From CAVTWH01 sp963794685 (GTDB lineage Bacteria > Actinomycetota > Actinomycetes > Mycobacteriales > Micromonosporaceae): a stretch of 64,000 nt of DNA. The DNA lies in assembly GCA_963794685.1 (NCBI GenBank), contig CAWCFK010000006.1, positions 1-64,000 of the forward strand, given 5' to 3'. Both the position numbers and the translations under genes were made by a program. Positions 1-8,324 of the stretch are shown one piece after another (position 1 is the first letter of the stretch; every line of letters starts with the position of its first letter). The notes beneath the pieces were generated by a model that saw only the letters and a list, made by a program, of their open reading frames with translations, did no database searches and had not been told where the DNA came from.

Positions 1-231
1 CAGCCGATCTGCTCGGGCCTGCGGCTGCGGTTCGACGAGGTCGACCTGGTGGTCGGAACTTTCTGCGACGAATGGGTGCTCGCTGTCGGCCAGCCACCGG
101 ACCGCCTCACGCCGTACTGGCGACAACGGCAAGTCCTGGCTCGCAAACGGCTGACCACAGACACCAAGTTGAACCGCCCGCGCACGCTCGGCGGAAATCC
201 GCATCCGCGCCCGACCCGCGTCGCGCCATAA
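1..231 (+). CDS. C-terminal end of an unrecognised protein (partial)
   Basis: An open frame runs in from the window edge and stops at TAA 229-231, giving 76 residues. The early part (LRLRFDEVDLVVGTF) looks like folded protein with alternating hydrophobic residues. The tail is rich in Arg and Pro and could be out of frame or degenerate. I recognise no family. It lies upstream of a SUKH protein on the other strand, in a stretch less GC-rich than the rest of the window. It could be a fragment or a chance frame. Confidence 0.3.
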   Translation, partial: QPICSGLRLRFDEVDLVVGTFCDEWVLAVGQPPDRLTPYWRQRQVLARKRLTTDTKLNRPRTLGGNPHPRPTRVAP

Positions 232-276
232 CGCTGGACAGCGACTACCTTGCGGCAGATCCGTATGGGTGGCCGG

Positions 277-834
277 CTACAAGCAGAGCCCGTGGCGCGT
301 AACGAACTCCAGGAAGTCGGCTGCATCAGGAGGGGTCCCCAGCGTCGTGGAAGTGAACCAGACCTCGTCCTGGCAGCGACCGTCGATGACCGCAAAGCCC
401 CAGTGGTCGCCGGTGCCCACGGGCGAAACTGCGATGAACTTCCGTTCGGGGAACTCTCGGTTGTTGACCGACGTGACGTCATCGCCTTCTTGCCCACGGC
501 TGACGACTGAGAGCAGGTCGACGAACCCGAACTGGCCGCCGCCGTAACGCATCATGAAACGCTTGTACTTACCGGGAAACGTGACGCCCAACTGCTGCTC
601 AGCGTCGGCTACCTCGTCTGCGGTGGCTGTGCGTCCCTCAATGAGAGGCAGGCCGTATCGGGCTATCGATGCGGCCGACTGTTGATGCAGGGGTTGGGCA
701 AGCACGTCGAACTCTGCGAGGTCCACGGTGCTCAGCCTAGGCAGGCGATCGAGAGCGCATCTACGTAGGAGCGGTGGCCTCAAGAACCCTGCGGTGTTCA
801 GGATGATGGCACCTGCATGTGGCCGGCTGTCCAC
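277..834 (-). CDS. SMI1/KNR4 (SUKH) family protein
   Basis: The 185-residue product has a SUKH core from about residue 60. It shows the helix ADEVADAEQQLGVTFPGKYK and then the hallmark MMRYGGGQFGFVDL, followed by strands around WGFAVIDGRCQDEVW. SUKH proteins are often immunity proteins for polymorphic toxins, although many orphans have unknown roles. No toxin gene lies beside it in this window. The GTG at 834 gives the longest frame. A GTG at 724-726 would drop the poorly conserved first 36 residues. Neither has an ideal ribosome site, so the start is uncertain. Confidence 0.7.
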   Translation of the reverse strand: MDSRPHAGAIILNTAGFLRPPLLRRCALDRLPRLSTVDLAEFDVLAQPLHQQSAASIARYGLPLIEGRTATADEVADAEQQLGVTFPGKYKRFMMRYGGGQFGFVDLLSVVSRGQEGDDVTSVNNREFPERKFIAVSPVGTGDHWGFAVIDGRCQDEVWFTSTTLGTPPDAADFLEFVTRHGLCL

Positions 835-844
835 GGCTCCTCAT

Positions 845-879
845 TGCCGCACGGCGTGCGTCGCGCACGCCGTGCGGCA
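845..879. terminator. Perfect 16-bp inverted repeat
   Basis: Arms 845-860 and 864-879 are exact reverse complements around a 3-base loop (TCG). The hairpin lies between the 3' end of fabV and the start of the SUKH gene, both on the minus strand. It has no T-run. It fits a U-tract-less actinobacterial terminator for fabV but could also be a protein-binding palindrome. Confidence 0.5.
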
Positions 880-956
880 GCCAATGCGGATGCCCGGTCC
901 AGCGCTTGTCGATGGACGCGGGCTCTGCGTGTCGGGCTAGCGGTGCTCGCAAGTGG

Positions 957-2155
957 TCAGCGGGGTGTGGGCCAGGGTTGGTCTGGTTCCACTGGTTTGC
1001 TGTAGTCGATGCCGGGCAGGTCGAATCCATATAGGCCGCGGAACTGGGCACAGAACCAGTCGACGTCTGCCATGTCCGTGATGGTGGTGGGGGTGATCGA
1101 CTTCCACCTGTCTGCGACGCTGGCTTGTACCGACGGCTCGAGTTCCCACCTGTCCAGCCGGATGCGGCCGGCGTCGTCCAGGTCGAAGGGTTGTGCTCCG
1201 GTCAGCTGGTCCCACAGTTGTACGGATTGCTCGATCGGTGACTGGAGCTGTTTACCCAATACGGCGCGCAGCAGACTGATATACAGCGCGATGCCGGGAA
1301 TCGCGGTGGATGCCTGTGTTACGGCGGCCCCGTTGACTGACGTCAACGCTCGACCGCCGAGGGGGGAACAGCTGGGCGGAAAGGTCGGTGGCGGTGGTCT
1401 CGAGGTGGGCTTTGGCCGCTCCAATTGTCCCCTCGCGGTAGATCGCCGACGTCAGCGTGGAGCCGATGTAGGAGAGCGCAACCGTGCGGAAGCCATCGCG
1501 CAGCAGATCCCGATCAGCCAGTGCAGCGATCCAGCGGGACCAGTCCTCGCCACCCATCACCTTCACGGTTGCGGCTGCCTCGTCATGCTCTGCTGGCTCT
1601 GCCGTGACCTGGCGTAGCGCTGGCGTACCGTCGCTGTCGAACTGCAAGGTGTTGGTGGTGCCTGGCACCGAGTGGCTTGATCACCGATTGGTACGTGATG
1701 CCGGTGTCCGGGTCGGTACGCCGCGGGGCGGCGATGCTGTAGATGAGGTAGTCCAGTCCGCCGAAACGCTTGGCGATCAGATCCAGCACCTCGGCCTTGG
1801 TGTTGTCGGCAAAGGCGTCGGCGTTGAGGAAACCGAAGTCGCAGCCCAGCTCGCTGGCGAGTGCGGCGGTGGCGATGGTCCGGTACCAGCCCGCTGTCGC
1901 GGTACGGCGCTCGGGAGCGCGCTCGAACCCGATGCCTAACCCGCGAATGCCGTAGCGGGTCAGGCCGGCGACCGTGGCGGCCAGACCGTAACCGGCGCTG
2001 GAACCGATCACCAGGGCGACCGGCCCACGACCTGGTAGGTCACGTACCTGCTCGATCTCGGCCCGCATGCGGGCAACACTCTCGAAGCAGCCGGTTGGAT
2101 GCGCGTCGAGCAGAAGGAAGCCACGGCCACTCGGACTCACAACGCGTTCAGGCAC
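957..2155 (-). pseudogene. fabV: fabV: trans-2-enoyl-CoA/ACP reductase, two frameshifts
   Basis: FabV/TER enzymes reduce trans-2-enoyl thioesters with NAD(P)H in a single-subunit SDR-like fold. The pieces give the family in order: AHPTGCFESV, the nucleotide loop VIGSSAGYGLAATVA, GTAGWY-like TATAGWY, DYLIYSIAAP, KVMGGEDWSRWI, SYIGSTLTSAIYREGTIG, then SVNGAAVTQASTAIP and a complete C-terminus. The frame shifts near 1670 and near 1370, the latter in a run of six G. The GTG at 2155 sits behind GGAGGG and gives about 399 residues, normal for the family. Apart from the two shifts the gene is full length, so sequencing error and recent inactivation are both possible. Confidence 0.8.
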
Positions 2156-2398
2156 AGCGCCACCCTCCGACCCCAGACAACACTTACCACATCGTGCCAC
2201 GACTCTGCATAACGAACAGGCTGCATGCCCACCGGCTACCCGCCACGGACAGCGCCTTTCGAACCACCCGGCAGCCCGACCGACCTGCGGCATGATGAGA
2301 GCGCGTCAACAGTGACCCGGTTGTGACTGGTGCCATCGGCGGATACGTTGTCGTGTGCCCGGCGGATCGGGAAAATCCCCCATCGGGAGGTGACTCAG

Positions 2399-2743
2399 GT
2401 GCGGACTCGGCTGCGGCATCTACGAGTCGGCGCGCGGACGTTCGTGTGGCGCGCCGCAATTGATCACGTGCAGGGCAGCGGCGATTGCCACCGGTGCATC
2501 CGCGTTCGAGTCTGGGGCGCCGGCAAGACCAGCCAGGCACTGCAGGCGGATCTGCTGTCAGTCGCCTGGCCAGCACCATGGGGAGCATGTGCGACTGACG
2601 GCGCTTATCCCGCACCAGCAGACGTACAGGCGATCATCAGCTATGCCCTGGAAGTCGGGTGGCAGCCGGAGGCGTGGGGCGGAACGTTTGTGCTGTCCGA
2701 GCACGAGCATGCGGCCCGGTTCTCCTGCCCGGCTTTCTTCTGA
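2399..2743 (+). CDS. Small Trp- and Cys-containing protein of unknown function
   Basis: A 114-residue product starts at GTG 2399, chosen because GGGAGGTGA lies five bases upstream. It contains FVWRAAIDHV, the pair GDCHRCIRVRVWG, then LQADLLSVAWPAPWG, and a predicted helix VQAIISYALEVGWQP followed by GGTFVLSE. The even residue composition and good ribosome site argue for a real gene. I associate the pattern with small uncharacterised actinobacterial proteins, with no known function. CxxC-like spacing (DCHRC) could hint at metal binding, but only two Cys are close together. Confidence 0.6.
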   Translation: MRTRLRHLRVGARTFVWRAAIDHVQGSGDCHRCIRVRVWGAGKTSQALQADLLSVAWPAPWGACATDGAYPAPADVQAIISYALEVGWQPEAWGGTFVLSEHEHAARFSCPAFF

Positions 2744-3205
2744 CCGACCGTCTACGTGCACCGCAAGGCGGGGACCCCACGGCCGAGTGATCCGCGCCTA
2801 CGAGGCTCAGCAGCGAGCCTGACGGGCTGCACGGTCATCGGCAGAAGCGGATGGTGGAGGGCGAGCCATCTGCGATGGTGGGCCGCGACTCCGGTGCTAC
2901 CGCCGCGACTTCCCTGTGGGTTGCGTCATTGCGGCGCCGTTCGGGCGCCGTCCGATGCGGCGATGATCAAGAGGCCGGTACGCGCTGCGGTCAGCGGCCG
3001 GCACGCCGCGGCGTGCTACCAGCAAACCTGAACCGCCGCACATGCCATCCATGAGTTCCGACCCACGCCGGCGCTATCAGCCGAACGGCCAGGCGACCTG
3101 AAGGGACTCGAACCCCGCTCCACAGTGCAGATCCGCAGGCCAGGCACTTGCGAGTCGAGTTCAGGGCAGCACAAAATTCGGACATTATTTATATAACGCC
3201 CGAAG
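2744..3205. other. Stretch without a convincing gene
   Basis: No frame here has both a ribosome site and gene-like composition; the longer ones are Arg/Pro-rich. The stretch holds a tRNA-like fragment (3099-3166) and a short AT-rich patch at 3176-3198, immediately before the 3' end of tRNA-Ala. It reads as degenerate DNA at the edge of an accessory stretch. Confidence 0.4.
3099..3166 (-). other. Decayed tRNA-like 3' fragment
   Basis: On the minus strand the segment contains a T-arm-like GGGGTTCGAGTCCC, preceded by a possible anticodon arm. No matching acceptor stem or intact D arm can be drawn. It lies about 100 bases beyond the 3' end of tRNA-Ala and shares its T-loop motif, which is common to all tRNAs. 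It could be the scar of an integration event or a dead tRNA. Confidence 0.35.
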
Positions 3206-3278
3206 TGGAGCTGAGGGGACTCGAACCCCTGACCCCCACACTGCCAGTGTGGTGCGCTACCAGCTGCGCCACAGCCCC
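3206..3278 (-). tRNA. tRNA-Ala (GGC anticodon)
   Basis: A 73-base cloverleaf folds on the minus strand. The acceptor is GGGGCTG/CAGCTCC, with the G3:U70 pair that marks alanine tRNAs. The anticodon loop CTGGCAG gives GGC, reading GCC codons, and the T-arm is GGGGTTCGAGTCCCC. CCA is not encoded. Its 3' end faces the accessory stretch at 1-3205, the usual orientation for integration at a tRNA. Confidence 0.95.
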
Positions 3279-3372
3279 GCGTACCGGCCGCGCCGGGCAC
3301 TCGCGCAATAGTACACATCGCTCCGCCCCCGTCACATCGCCCTCCGCCGGGGGCGGCGCGCGACCGGGCGGA

Positions 3373-3960
3373 TCAGTTCAGGGTCGGGTCGGCCGGGTAG
3401 ATGGCGACCGCGGCGGTCAGGCCGCCCTGGCGGCGCAGTACCATCGGCCACAGGTCGTCCGGCCGGGTCACGAAGGCGTCCCCGGGCAGGGCGTCGAAGA
3501 CGAACCAGGAGCCGCCGGAGATCTCCCCCTCCAGCTGGCCCGGGGCCCAGCCGGCGTACCCGGCGAAGACCCGGACCCCGACGACCGAGTCGGCGATGCG
3601 GGTCGGGTCGGCGGACAGGTCGACGGTGCCGACGGCGCCGGAGACCCGGTTGAAGCCGGCGATCCGGCTGACGCCGACGCGGGTACGGGCCAGGCAGATG
3701 GCCGCCTCCGGCTGGACCGGGCCGCCCTCGAAGACGACGGCGGGTTCGCTGGCCAGCGGTCCCCAGTTCGCCAGGACCTCGGCCACGGCGACCTCGGTGG
3801 CGCGGTTGAGCACCACGCCGAGCGCGCCGCCCTCCTCGTGGGCGACCAGGAGCACCACGGTGCGCTCGAAGTTGGGGTCGCGCAGCTGGGGGGTCGCGAC
3901 CAGCAGCCGCCCGGTCAGCGACTCCATCTGACGCCCCCCGGTTCTCGGCTCTGGCTGCAT
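3373..3960 (-). CDS. YqgE/AlgH family protein (UPF0301)
   Basis: The product is 195 residues from the ATG at 3960. A second ATG at 3927 would start at MESLTGRLL, where family similarity begins; both have G-rich upstream stretches. It shows the family signature GRLLVATPQLRDPNFERTVV, then GALGVVLNR, the EGGPVQPEA loop, and GYAGWAPGQLEGEI near the middle. The fold is a small alpha/beta domain of unknown molecular role, widespread in bacteria. It ends 95 bases from tRNA-Ala. Confidence 0.9.
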   Translation of the reverse strand: MQPEPRTGGRQMESLTGRLLVATPQLRDPNFERTVVLLVAHEEGGALGVVLNRATEVAVAEVLANWGPLASEPAVVFEGGPVQPEAAICLARTRVGVSRIAGFNRVSGAVGTVDLSADPTRIADSVVGVRVFAGYAGWAPGQLEGEISGGSWFVFDALPGDAFVTRPDDLWPMVLRRQGGLTAAVAIYPADPTLN

Positions 3961-3983
3961 CCGCGTTCCCCCGTCCGGCCGCG

Positions 3984-4352
3984 CTACTCGTCCGCGCCGA
4001 CGCAGAAGACGTTGCCCTCGGGGTCGGCGAGCACCGACCAGGCGAAGCCGGGCATTCGTTGCTCGTCGATGATCTTCGCACCCAGTCGGTGAGGCGCGCG
4101 ACCTCGGCGGCCCGGTCGTCGGCGCGCAGGTCGAGGTGGACCCGGTTCTTGCCGGTATGCGGCTGCGGCACCCGTTGCAGGCCGAGCAGCAGCGCATCCG
4201 GGCTACCTCGGCGGCCGGCTCGGCGGAGCCGAGCAGCAGGTATTCGCCTGGAAGTCGTGCCGGATCCGGTACCCCAGCGCCTGGGTCCAGAACTGCGCGA
4301 GGCTGCCCGGATCGACGCAGTCGATCGTCACCATGTTCGCGCTCAACGCCAT
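3984..4352 (-). pseudogene. VOC (glyoxalase/bleomycin-resistance) family protein, frameshifted
   Basis: The start ATG at 4352 opens MALSANMVTIDCVDPGSLA, then FWTQALGYRI, typical of a VOC half-domain. Continuing needs frame changes near 4248, 4203 and 4090, after which GKNRVHLDLRADD and GFAWSVLADPEGNVFCV complete the fold at the stop 3984-3986. The total length (about 122 residues) is normal for the family. VOC proteins bind a metal and act on varied small molecules, and the substrate cannot be told. Three shifts in 370 bases suggest either decay or poor local sequence. Confidence 0.75.
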
Positions 4353-4400
4353 GTCTGGCACCATAGCTTGCCGACCGGCCTCCGGTTAGGGTCTGCTGCC

Positions 4401-5177
4401 GTGAGCACTGTGGCGGATGTGGCGGTAATCGGCGGTTCCGGGTTGTACTCGTTGCTTGACGACGCCACCGAGCACAGCGTCGACACGCCGTACGGCCTGC
4501 CGTCCGACCCGATTACCACGGTCACCGTGGCCGGTCGGCGGGTCGCCTTCCTGCCCCGGCACGGCCGGGACCACCGGCTCCCGCCGCACAAAATCCCGTA
4601 CCGGGCGAACCTGTGGGCGCTGCGCGAACTGGGCGTGACGCAGATCCTGGCGCCGTGCGCGGTGGGTGGGCTGCGCCCCGAGCTGGGGCCGGGCACCTTC
4701 GTGCTGCCGGACCAGTTGATCGACCGGACCAGCGGCCGGGCGCAGACCTTCTACGACGACCGGGTGGTGCACCTGAACTTCGCCGACCCGTACTGCCCGG
4801 TCGGCCGGGCGGCGGTGTGGGAGCAGCGCGGCGACATCGACCTGGTCGGGCAGGGCACGATGATCGTGGTGGAGGGGCCGCGCTTCTCCACCCGGGCGGA
4901 GTCGCGCGCGTACAGCGCGATGGGCGGCTCGGTGATCAACATGACCGGACACCCGGAGGCGGTGCTGGCCCGCGAGTTGGCCCTCTGCTACACGTCGATC
5001 GCCCTGGTCACCGACCTGGACGCGGGCGTGGAGGGTGACCACGGGGTGACCCAGGAGGAGGTCTTCCGGGTCTTCGGGCAGAACATCGAGCGGCTGCGTG
5101 ACCTGCTGCTGCGGGTACTCCCGACGCTGCCCACCAGCCGCGACTGCCCCTGCGCGCACGCCCTCGACGACCTGTAG
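4401..5177 (+). CDS. mtnP: S-methyl-5'-thioadenosine phosphorylase
   Basis: MTA phosphorylase splits methylthioadenosine into adenine and methylthioribose-1-phosphate in methionine salvage. The 258-residue protein starts at GTG 4401 and shows VAVIGGSGLYSLL, the phosphate-binding PRHGRDHRLPPHKIPYRAN, EGPRFSTRAESRAY, and the purine and ribose site INMTGHPEAVLAREL. Length and motif order match the trimeric PNP/MTAP family. It stands alone; no other mtn genes are nearby. Some actinobacterial members prefer other 6-oxo or 6-amino purine nucleosides, so substrate is inferred. Confidence 0.9.
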   Translation: MSTVADVAVIGGSGLYSLLDDATEHSVDTPYGLPSDPITTVTVAGRRVAFLPRHGRDHRLPPHKIPYRANLWALRELGVTQILAPCAVGGLRPELGPGTFVLPDQLIDRTSGRAQTFYDDRVVHLNFADPYCPVGRAAVWEQRGDIDLVGQGTMIVVEGPRFSTRAESRAYSAMGGSVINMTGHPEAVLARELALCYTSIALVTDLDAGVEGDHGVTQEEVFRVFGQNIERLRDLLLRVLPTLPTSRDCPCAHALDDL

Positions 5178-5255
5178 CGCAGACGCCCCGGTAGCCCCGA
5201 GCGCCGGGATGGGGGCGGTGTTGCCCGTCGCGTCGCGTCTGATCAAACTGGCTGC

Positions 5256-5744
5256 GTGAACGAGGCAAGGCTCTACCTGGTGTTCGGATTGCCCGGTGCC
5301 GGCAAGACGACCCGCGCGCAGCAGATCGTCGAGGGCGCGAAAGCAGTGCACCTGAGTCCCGATGAGTGGATCGTCGGGCTCGGCATCAGCCTGGTGGACT
5401 ACGAGTTCCGGTTCAAGCTCCAGGACTGCATGCTGGCGCACGCCGGCAACATCCTGCGCTGCGGGGCGAGCACGGTCGTCGAGTTCGGTTCCTGGTCTCG
5501 CGTGGAACGCGAAAGCATCCGGCAGGTCGCGGTGCACGCGGGAGCCGCCACGGAGCTGCATTTCCTGGATGCTCCGCTTGACGAGCTGGTGCGGCGGGTT
5601 CGAGCCAGGGGCGGCCCGGACGCCGAAGCGCTCGCCTCCCAGGTGCTGCCCGGCTCGTCCGCCCTATTCGAGCGCCCGACCGCGGCGGAGATCGCGCTGT
5701 TCGATCGGTACGTCGGACCCGATGACCTGTGGCAGCCGCGGTGA
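5256..5744 (+). CDS. P-loop AAA/zeta-like kinase
   Basis: The 162-residue protein carries a Walker A motif FGLPGAGKTT near residue 10, then SPDEWIVGLG and a nucleoside-kinase-like core (LRCGASTVVEFGSW, FLDAPLDELVRRVRAR). This is the small ATP-binding kinase fold that includes zeta toxins, chloramphenicol phosphotransferase and polynucleotide kinases. No antitoxin is adjacent, so a housekeeping or resistance phosphotransferase is as likely as a toxin. GTG 5256 is the start, 78 bases after mtnP. The phosphoryl acceptor is unknown. Confidence 0.8.
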   Translation: MNEARLYLVFGLPGAGKTTRAQQIVEGAKAVHLSPDEWIVGLGISLVDYEFRFKLQDCMLAHAGNILRCGASTVVEFGSWSRVERESIRQVAVHAGAATELHFLDAPLDELVRRVRARGGPDAEALASQVLPGSSALFERPTAAEIALFDRYVGPDDLWQPR

Positions 5745-5751
5745 TCTGCGG

Positions 5752-7080
5752 CTAGGAGCCGGTGGCCGCCGCCCGCAGTGGCGCGAGGTCGAACTCGCTG
5801 AGGTTGGCCCGCGCCGCGTTGTCCAGCAGCGCGTCGAGTTCCTCGTCGAGTACCCGGGCGGCGTCCTCCCGGTCGTTGTTGCGGGCCAGGTCACGCAGGG
5901 TGCGCATGGTGCGGGCCAGCGCGATCGCGATGGACGGGTGCGGGGCCGCGTAGATGCGCACCTGTCCGAAGGCGTGCCGGGCGTACTCGCCGTGGTCCAG
6001 CTCCCACGGGGTGAGCAGGATCCGGTCCTGATCGTCGCGGACCGCCTGCGGCGGCAACTCGGCCAGCAGCAGCGGCCGCAGCACCGAACTGACCCGCAGC
6101 ACCGCCTCGATGCCGGTGGTGGGGTCGTTGACGGCGGCCGACAGCGCCCGCAGTCCGATGTCGTTGAGCTGGCGCAGGGCGAAGTCGATGTCCTGTTGCA
6201 TGGTGCGGGCCACCCCGACGATGGTGGCCTCGGCGATCAGCCGGGCGGTGTCGGCGGCCAACTCCGGCGCCGGCTTGGGCCAGATGCGCGCCAACGGTTC
6301 GCCGCGCACCAGGTACGCGCCGACCCGGGTCTCCACTCGCACCACGCTCCCGGGCGGCACCGCGGCCAGCATCGCCGGCCGGCTGACCTGCTGCACCCAG
6401 CCGTCCTTCGGGGCGGCGACGACCAGCGGCGCGCCCCGTTCGGTGAGGTCGGGCGCAGCCACCGGAACCCCGCAGGCCTCGCCCATCCGGGGGCCGTGTG
6501 GCAGCTCGCGGATGAGTTCGAAGGCCTCGTCCACGATCCCTTCCATGATCCGGCCGACGTACTGGTGCCGGATGATCCGGTTGAGGTACCCGACGATGGT
6601 AAGAATCGACGCGCCGGCCAGCAGGATCGCGAAACTGACGGTCAGCGGCGGCGCGGTCGGCCCGCCGTTGTCGACCTGGCCGAGGGCGAGCACGCAGAAC
6701 GCGAAGGTGGCCAGCAGCAGCCCGATCAGCACCTGCCCGACCGGGTCGCGCCAGAAGGTGCGCAGCACCCGCGGAGAGAACTGCCCACTGGCCAGTTGCA
6801 ACGACACCACCAGCAGTGAGAAGACCACGCCGGCGGTGGTGATGGTGGCCCCGGCGATGGTGGCGAGCAGGGTCTGCGCCGCGCCGGGCGTCATTTCGGC
6901 GACGTCCAGCCAGCCCGTTTCCAGGTGCTTGTCGGCGAGCGTGCTGGCGATCTGGAGCAGGACTCCGCCGATGAGCAGCAGGACCGGCAGGAAGAGCATG
7001 CTCTCCCGGAGCCGGTCGGTGACCGCGCGCCGGCGCAGCCGACGCACCAGCGGCGCCACGATCTCCTCAGCGTCATCCAT
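5752..7080 (-). CDS. DUF2254 membrane protein
   Basis: The 442-residue protein has four predicted membrane segments in its first 180 residues (SMLFLPVLLLIGGVLLQIAS; IAGATITTAGVVFSLLVVS; GQVLIGLLLATFAFCVLAL; LTVSFAILLAGASILTIVG). A soluble C-terminal domain follows, containing ALSAAVNDPTTGIEAVLR. This is the DUF2254 architecture, a predicted inner-membrane protein of unknown function. It converges with the P-loop kinase, with only seven bases between the stops. No partner gene suggests a role. Confidence 0.9.
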   Translation of the reverse strand: MDDAEEIVAPLVRRLRRRAVTDRLRESMLFLPVLLLIGGVLLQIASTLADKHLETGWLDVAEMTPGAAQTLLATIAGATITTAGVVFSLLVVSLQLASGQFSPRVLRTFWRDPVGQVLIGLLLATFAFCVLALGQVDNGGPTAPPLTVSFAILLAGASILTIVGYLNRIIRHQYVGRIMEGIVDEAFELIRELPHGPRMGEACGVPVAAPDLTERGAPLVVAAPKDGWVQQVSRPAMLAAVPPGSVVRVETRVGAYLVRGEPLARIWPKPAPELAADTARLIAEATIVGVARTMQQDIDFALRQLNDIGLRALSAAVNDPTTGIEAVLRVSSVLRPLLLAELPPQAVRDDQDRILLTPWELDHGEYARHAFGQVRIYAAPHPSIAIALARTMRTLRDLARNNDREDAARVLDEELDALLDNAARANLSEFDLAPLRAAATGS

Positions 7081-7166
7081 GATCTCGGACCTTACGAGAT
7101 CCGTTGCCGTCGCGACACTCGACCATCAATCCGGCAGGTCGGACCGGCTCGGGGCCGGCGGCCGGG

Positions 7167-8324
7167 TCAGGCCGGCGCGGGGACCGGCAGCCGGACCTGG
7201 AACCGGCAGCCGGCCCCGACGTTGGCCACCGCGACCGCGCCGCGTTGCGCCTCGACCAGGCCGCGGACGATAGCCAGGCCGAGTCCGCCGCCAGGTGCGT
7301 CGGCGTTCGATTCGGGGGTACGGGCAGCCTCGCCCCGGAACGCGACGTCGAAAACCCGGTCCAGGTCGGTCGGCGGGATCCCGCCGCAGGAGTCGCTCAC
7401 CGCGAACCAGCCCTCGTCGCCGTCCCGTCCCCCGGTGATCGTGATGGTCCCCTCGGACGGCGTGTACCGGACCGCGTTGCGCAGCAGGTTCGCCACCACC
7501 CGGGACAGTTCCGGCTCGCTGGCCCGCACCACCGGCCAGCCGCTGTCCCCGGCGACCAGCCGGATGCGCCGGGCGGCGGCCAGCGGCCCGATGGCGGCCA
7601 CCGCGTCCGAGATGACGTCACCGAGCGACACGTCGGCCAGGGTCAGCCGCAGCGCGCCCGCGTTGATCCGGGACAGCTCGAACAGGTCGTCGACGAGGCC
7701 GGCCATCCGGTCGGTCTGCACCCGCATCCGGCGGTGGTAGTCGGCCACCGTCTCCGGGTCGGTGACCACGCCGTCCTCCAGCGCCTCGGCCATCGCCCGC
7801 AGCCCGGCCAGCGGGGTCCGCAGGTCGTGGGACACCCAGGCGATCAGGTCGCGCCGGCCGGCTTCCAGTTGGCGTTCCCGGGCCCGGGCCTGCTCGGCCC
7901 ACATCGCGTCGCGGGCCAGCCGCCGCCCGAGCCACCAGCCGATCGCCAGGCTGACCAGCCCGGCCAGGCTGATCACGATGAGCAGTACCCGCAGGTCGTG
8001 TTCGTTGAGGAACATCGCCTGGGCGACCCCGACCACCCCGGCGAGCACCGCCAGCACGGTGATCGCCAGCAGCACACAGATGTGCACGGTGATCGACGCG
8101 CCGCGCAGCCGGCGTAGCACCAGCGCGCCGGGGACGGCCACCAGCAGCGCAGCGACCAGGGCCACCGCGGCCATCTGAGCGATCGCACCAGCGGTCACGC
8201 CGCCACCCCGCTCGGCGGCACTCCCGGCACTCCCGGCACTCCCGGCACTTCCCGCACTCCCGGCGCTCCCGGGGCTGGCAATGCGCCGGCCAGCCGGCCG
8301 GACCTCGCACAGGCGCCCCGTCAC
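7167..8324 (-). CDS. Sensor histidine kinase
   Basis: The kinase partners the response regulator just upstream; the genes overlap by GTGA. After an N-terminal (Gly-Ser-Ala)n stretch there are two or three membrane helices (about residues 50-130), then the H-box AWVSHDLRTPLAGL with the phospho-acceptor His. The N-box NLLRNAVRYTP and G-box GGGLGLAIVRGL complete the ATPase domain. The sensor part is only the short membrane region with no large extracellular domain, so the signal is probably membrane-borne. The stimulus is unknown. A GTG start further in, after the repeat (VTAGAIAQM), is possible. Confidence 0.93.
   Translation of the reverse strand: MTGRLCEVRPAGRRIASPGSAGSAGSAGSAGSAGSAAERGGGVTAGAIAQMAAVALVAALLVAVPGALVLRRLRGASITVHICVLLAITVLAVLAGVVGVAQAMFLNEHDLRVLLIVISLAGLVSLAIGWWLGRRLARDAMWAEQARARERQLEAGRRDLIAWVSHDLRTPLAGLRAMAEALEDGVVTDPETVADYHRRMRVQTDRMAGLVDDLFELSRINAGALRLTLADVSLGDVISDAVAAIGPLAAARRIRLVAGDSGWPVVRASEPELSRVVANLLRNAVRYTPSEGTITITGGRDGDEGWFAVSDSCGGIPPTDLDRVFDVAFRGEAARTPESNADAPGGGLGLAIVRGLVEAQRGAVAVANVGAGCRFQVRLPVPAPA
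8219..8272 (-). repeat. Six 9-bp tandem units coding (GSA)n
   Basis: The unit CACTCCCGG repeats six times with two slightly changed copies. Read from the minus strand it gives Gly-Ser-Ala triplets near the N-terminus of the histidine kinase. Because the unit is a multiple of three, copy-number changes would lengthen or shorten the protein without shifting frame. Confidence 0.85.

Noticed and set aside
2756..3054. Overlapping plus-strand frames of 67-91 codons
   Set aside because: They are Arg/Pro/Cys-rich, lack ribosome sites and overlap a tRNA-like fragment, so they look like chance frames in GC-rich DNA.
3373..4171. Long Arg-rich frames antisense or out of phase with YqgE and the VOC gene
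   Set aside because: They reflect third-position GC bias; the YqgE and VOC frames explain the sequence.
5256..5744. Zeta toxin of a toxin-antitoxin pair
   Set aside because: The P-loop kinase fold fits, but no antitoxin-like gene lies on either side.
8219..8272. Regular short repeats resembling a CRISPR array
   Set aside because: The units are 9 bases without spacers and encode a GSA tract.
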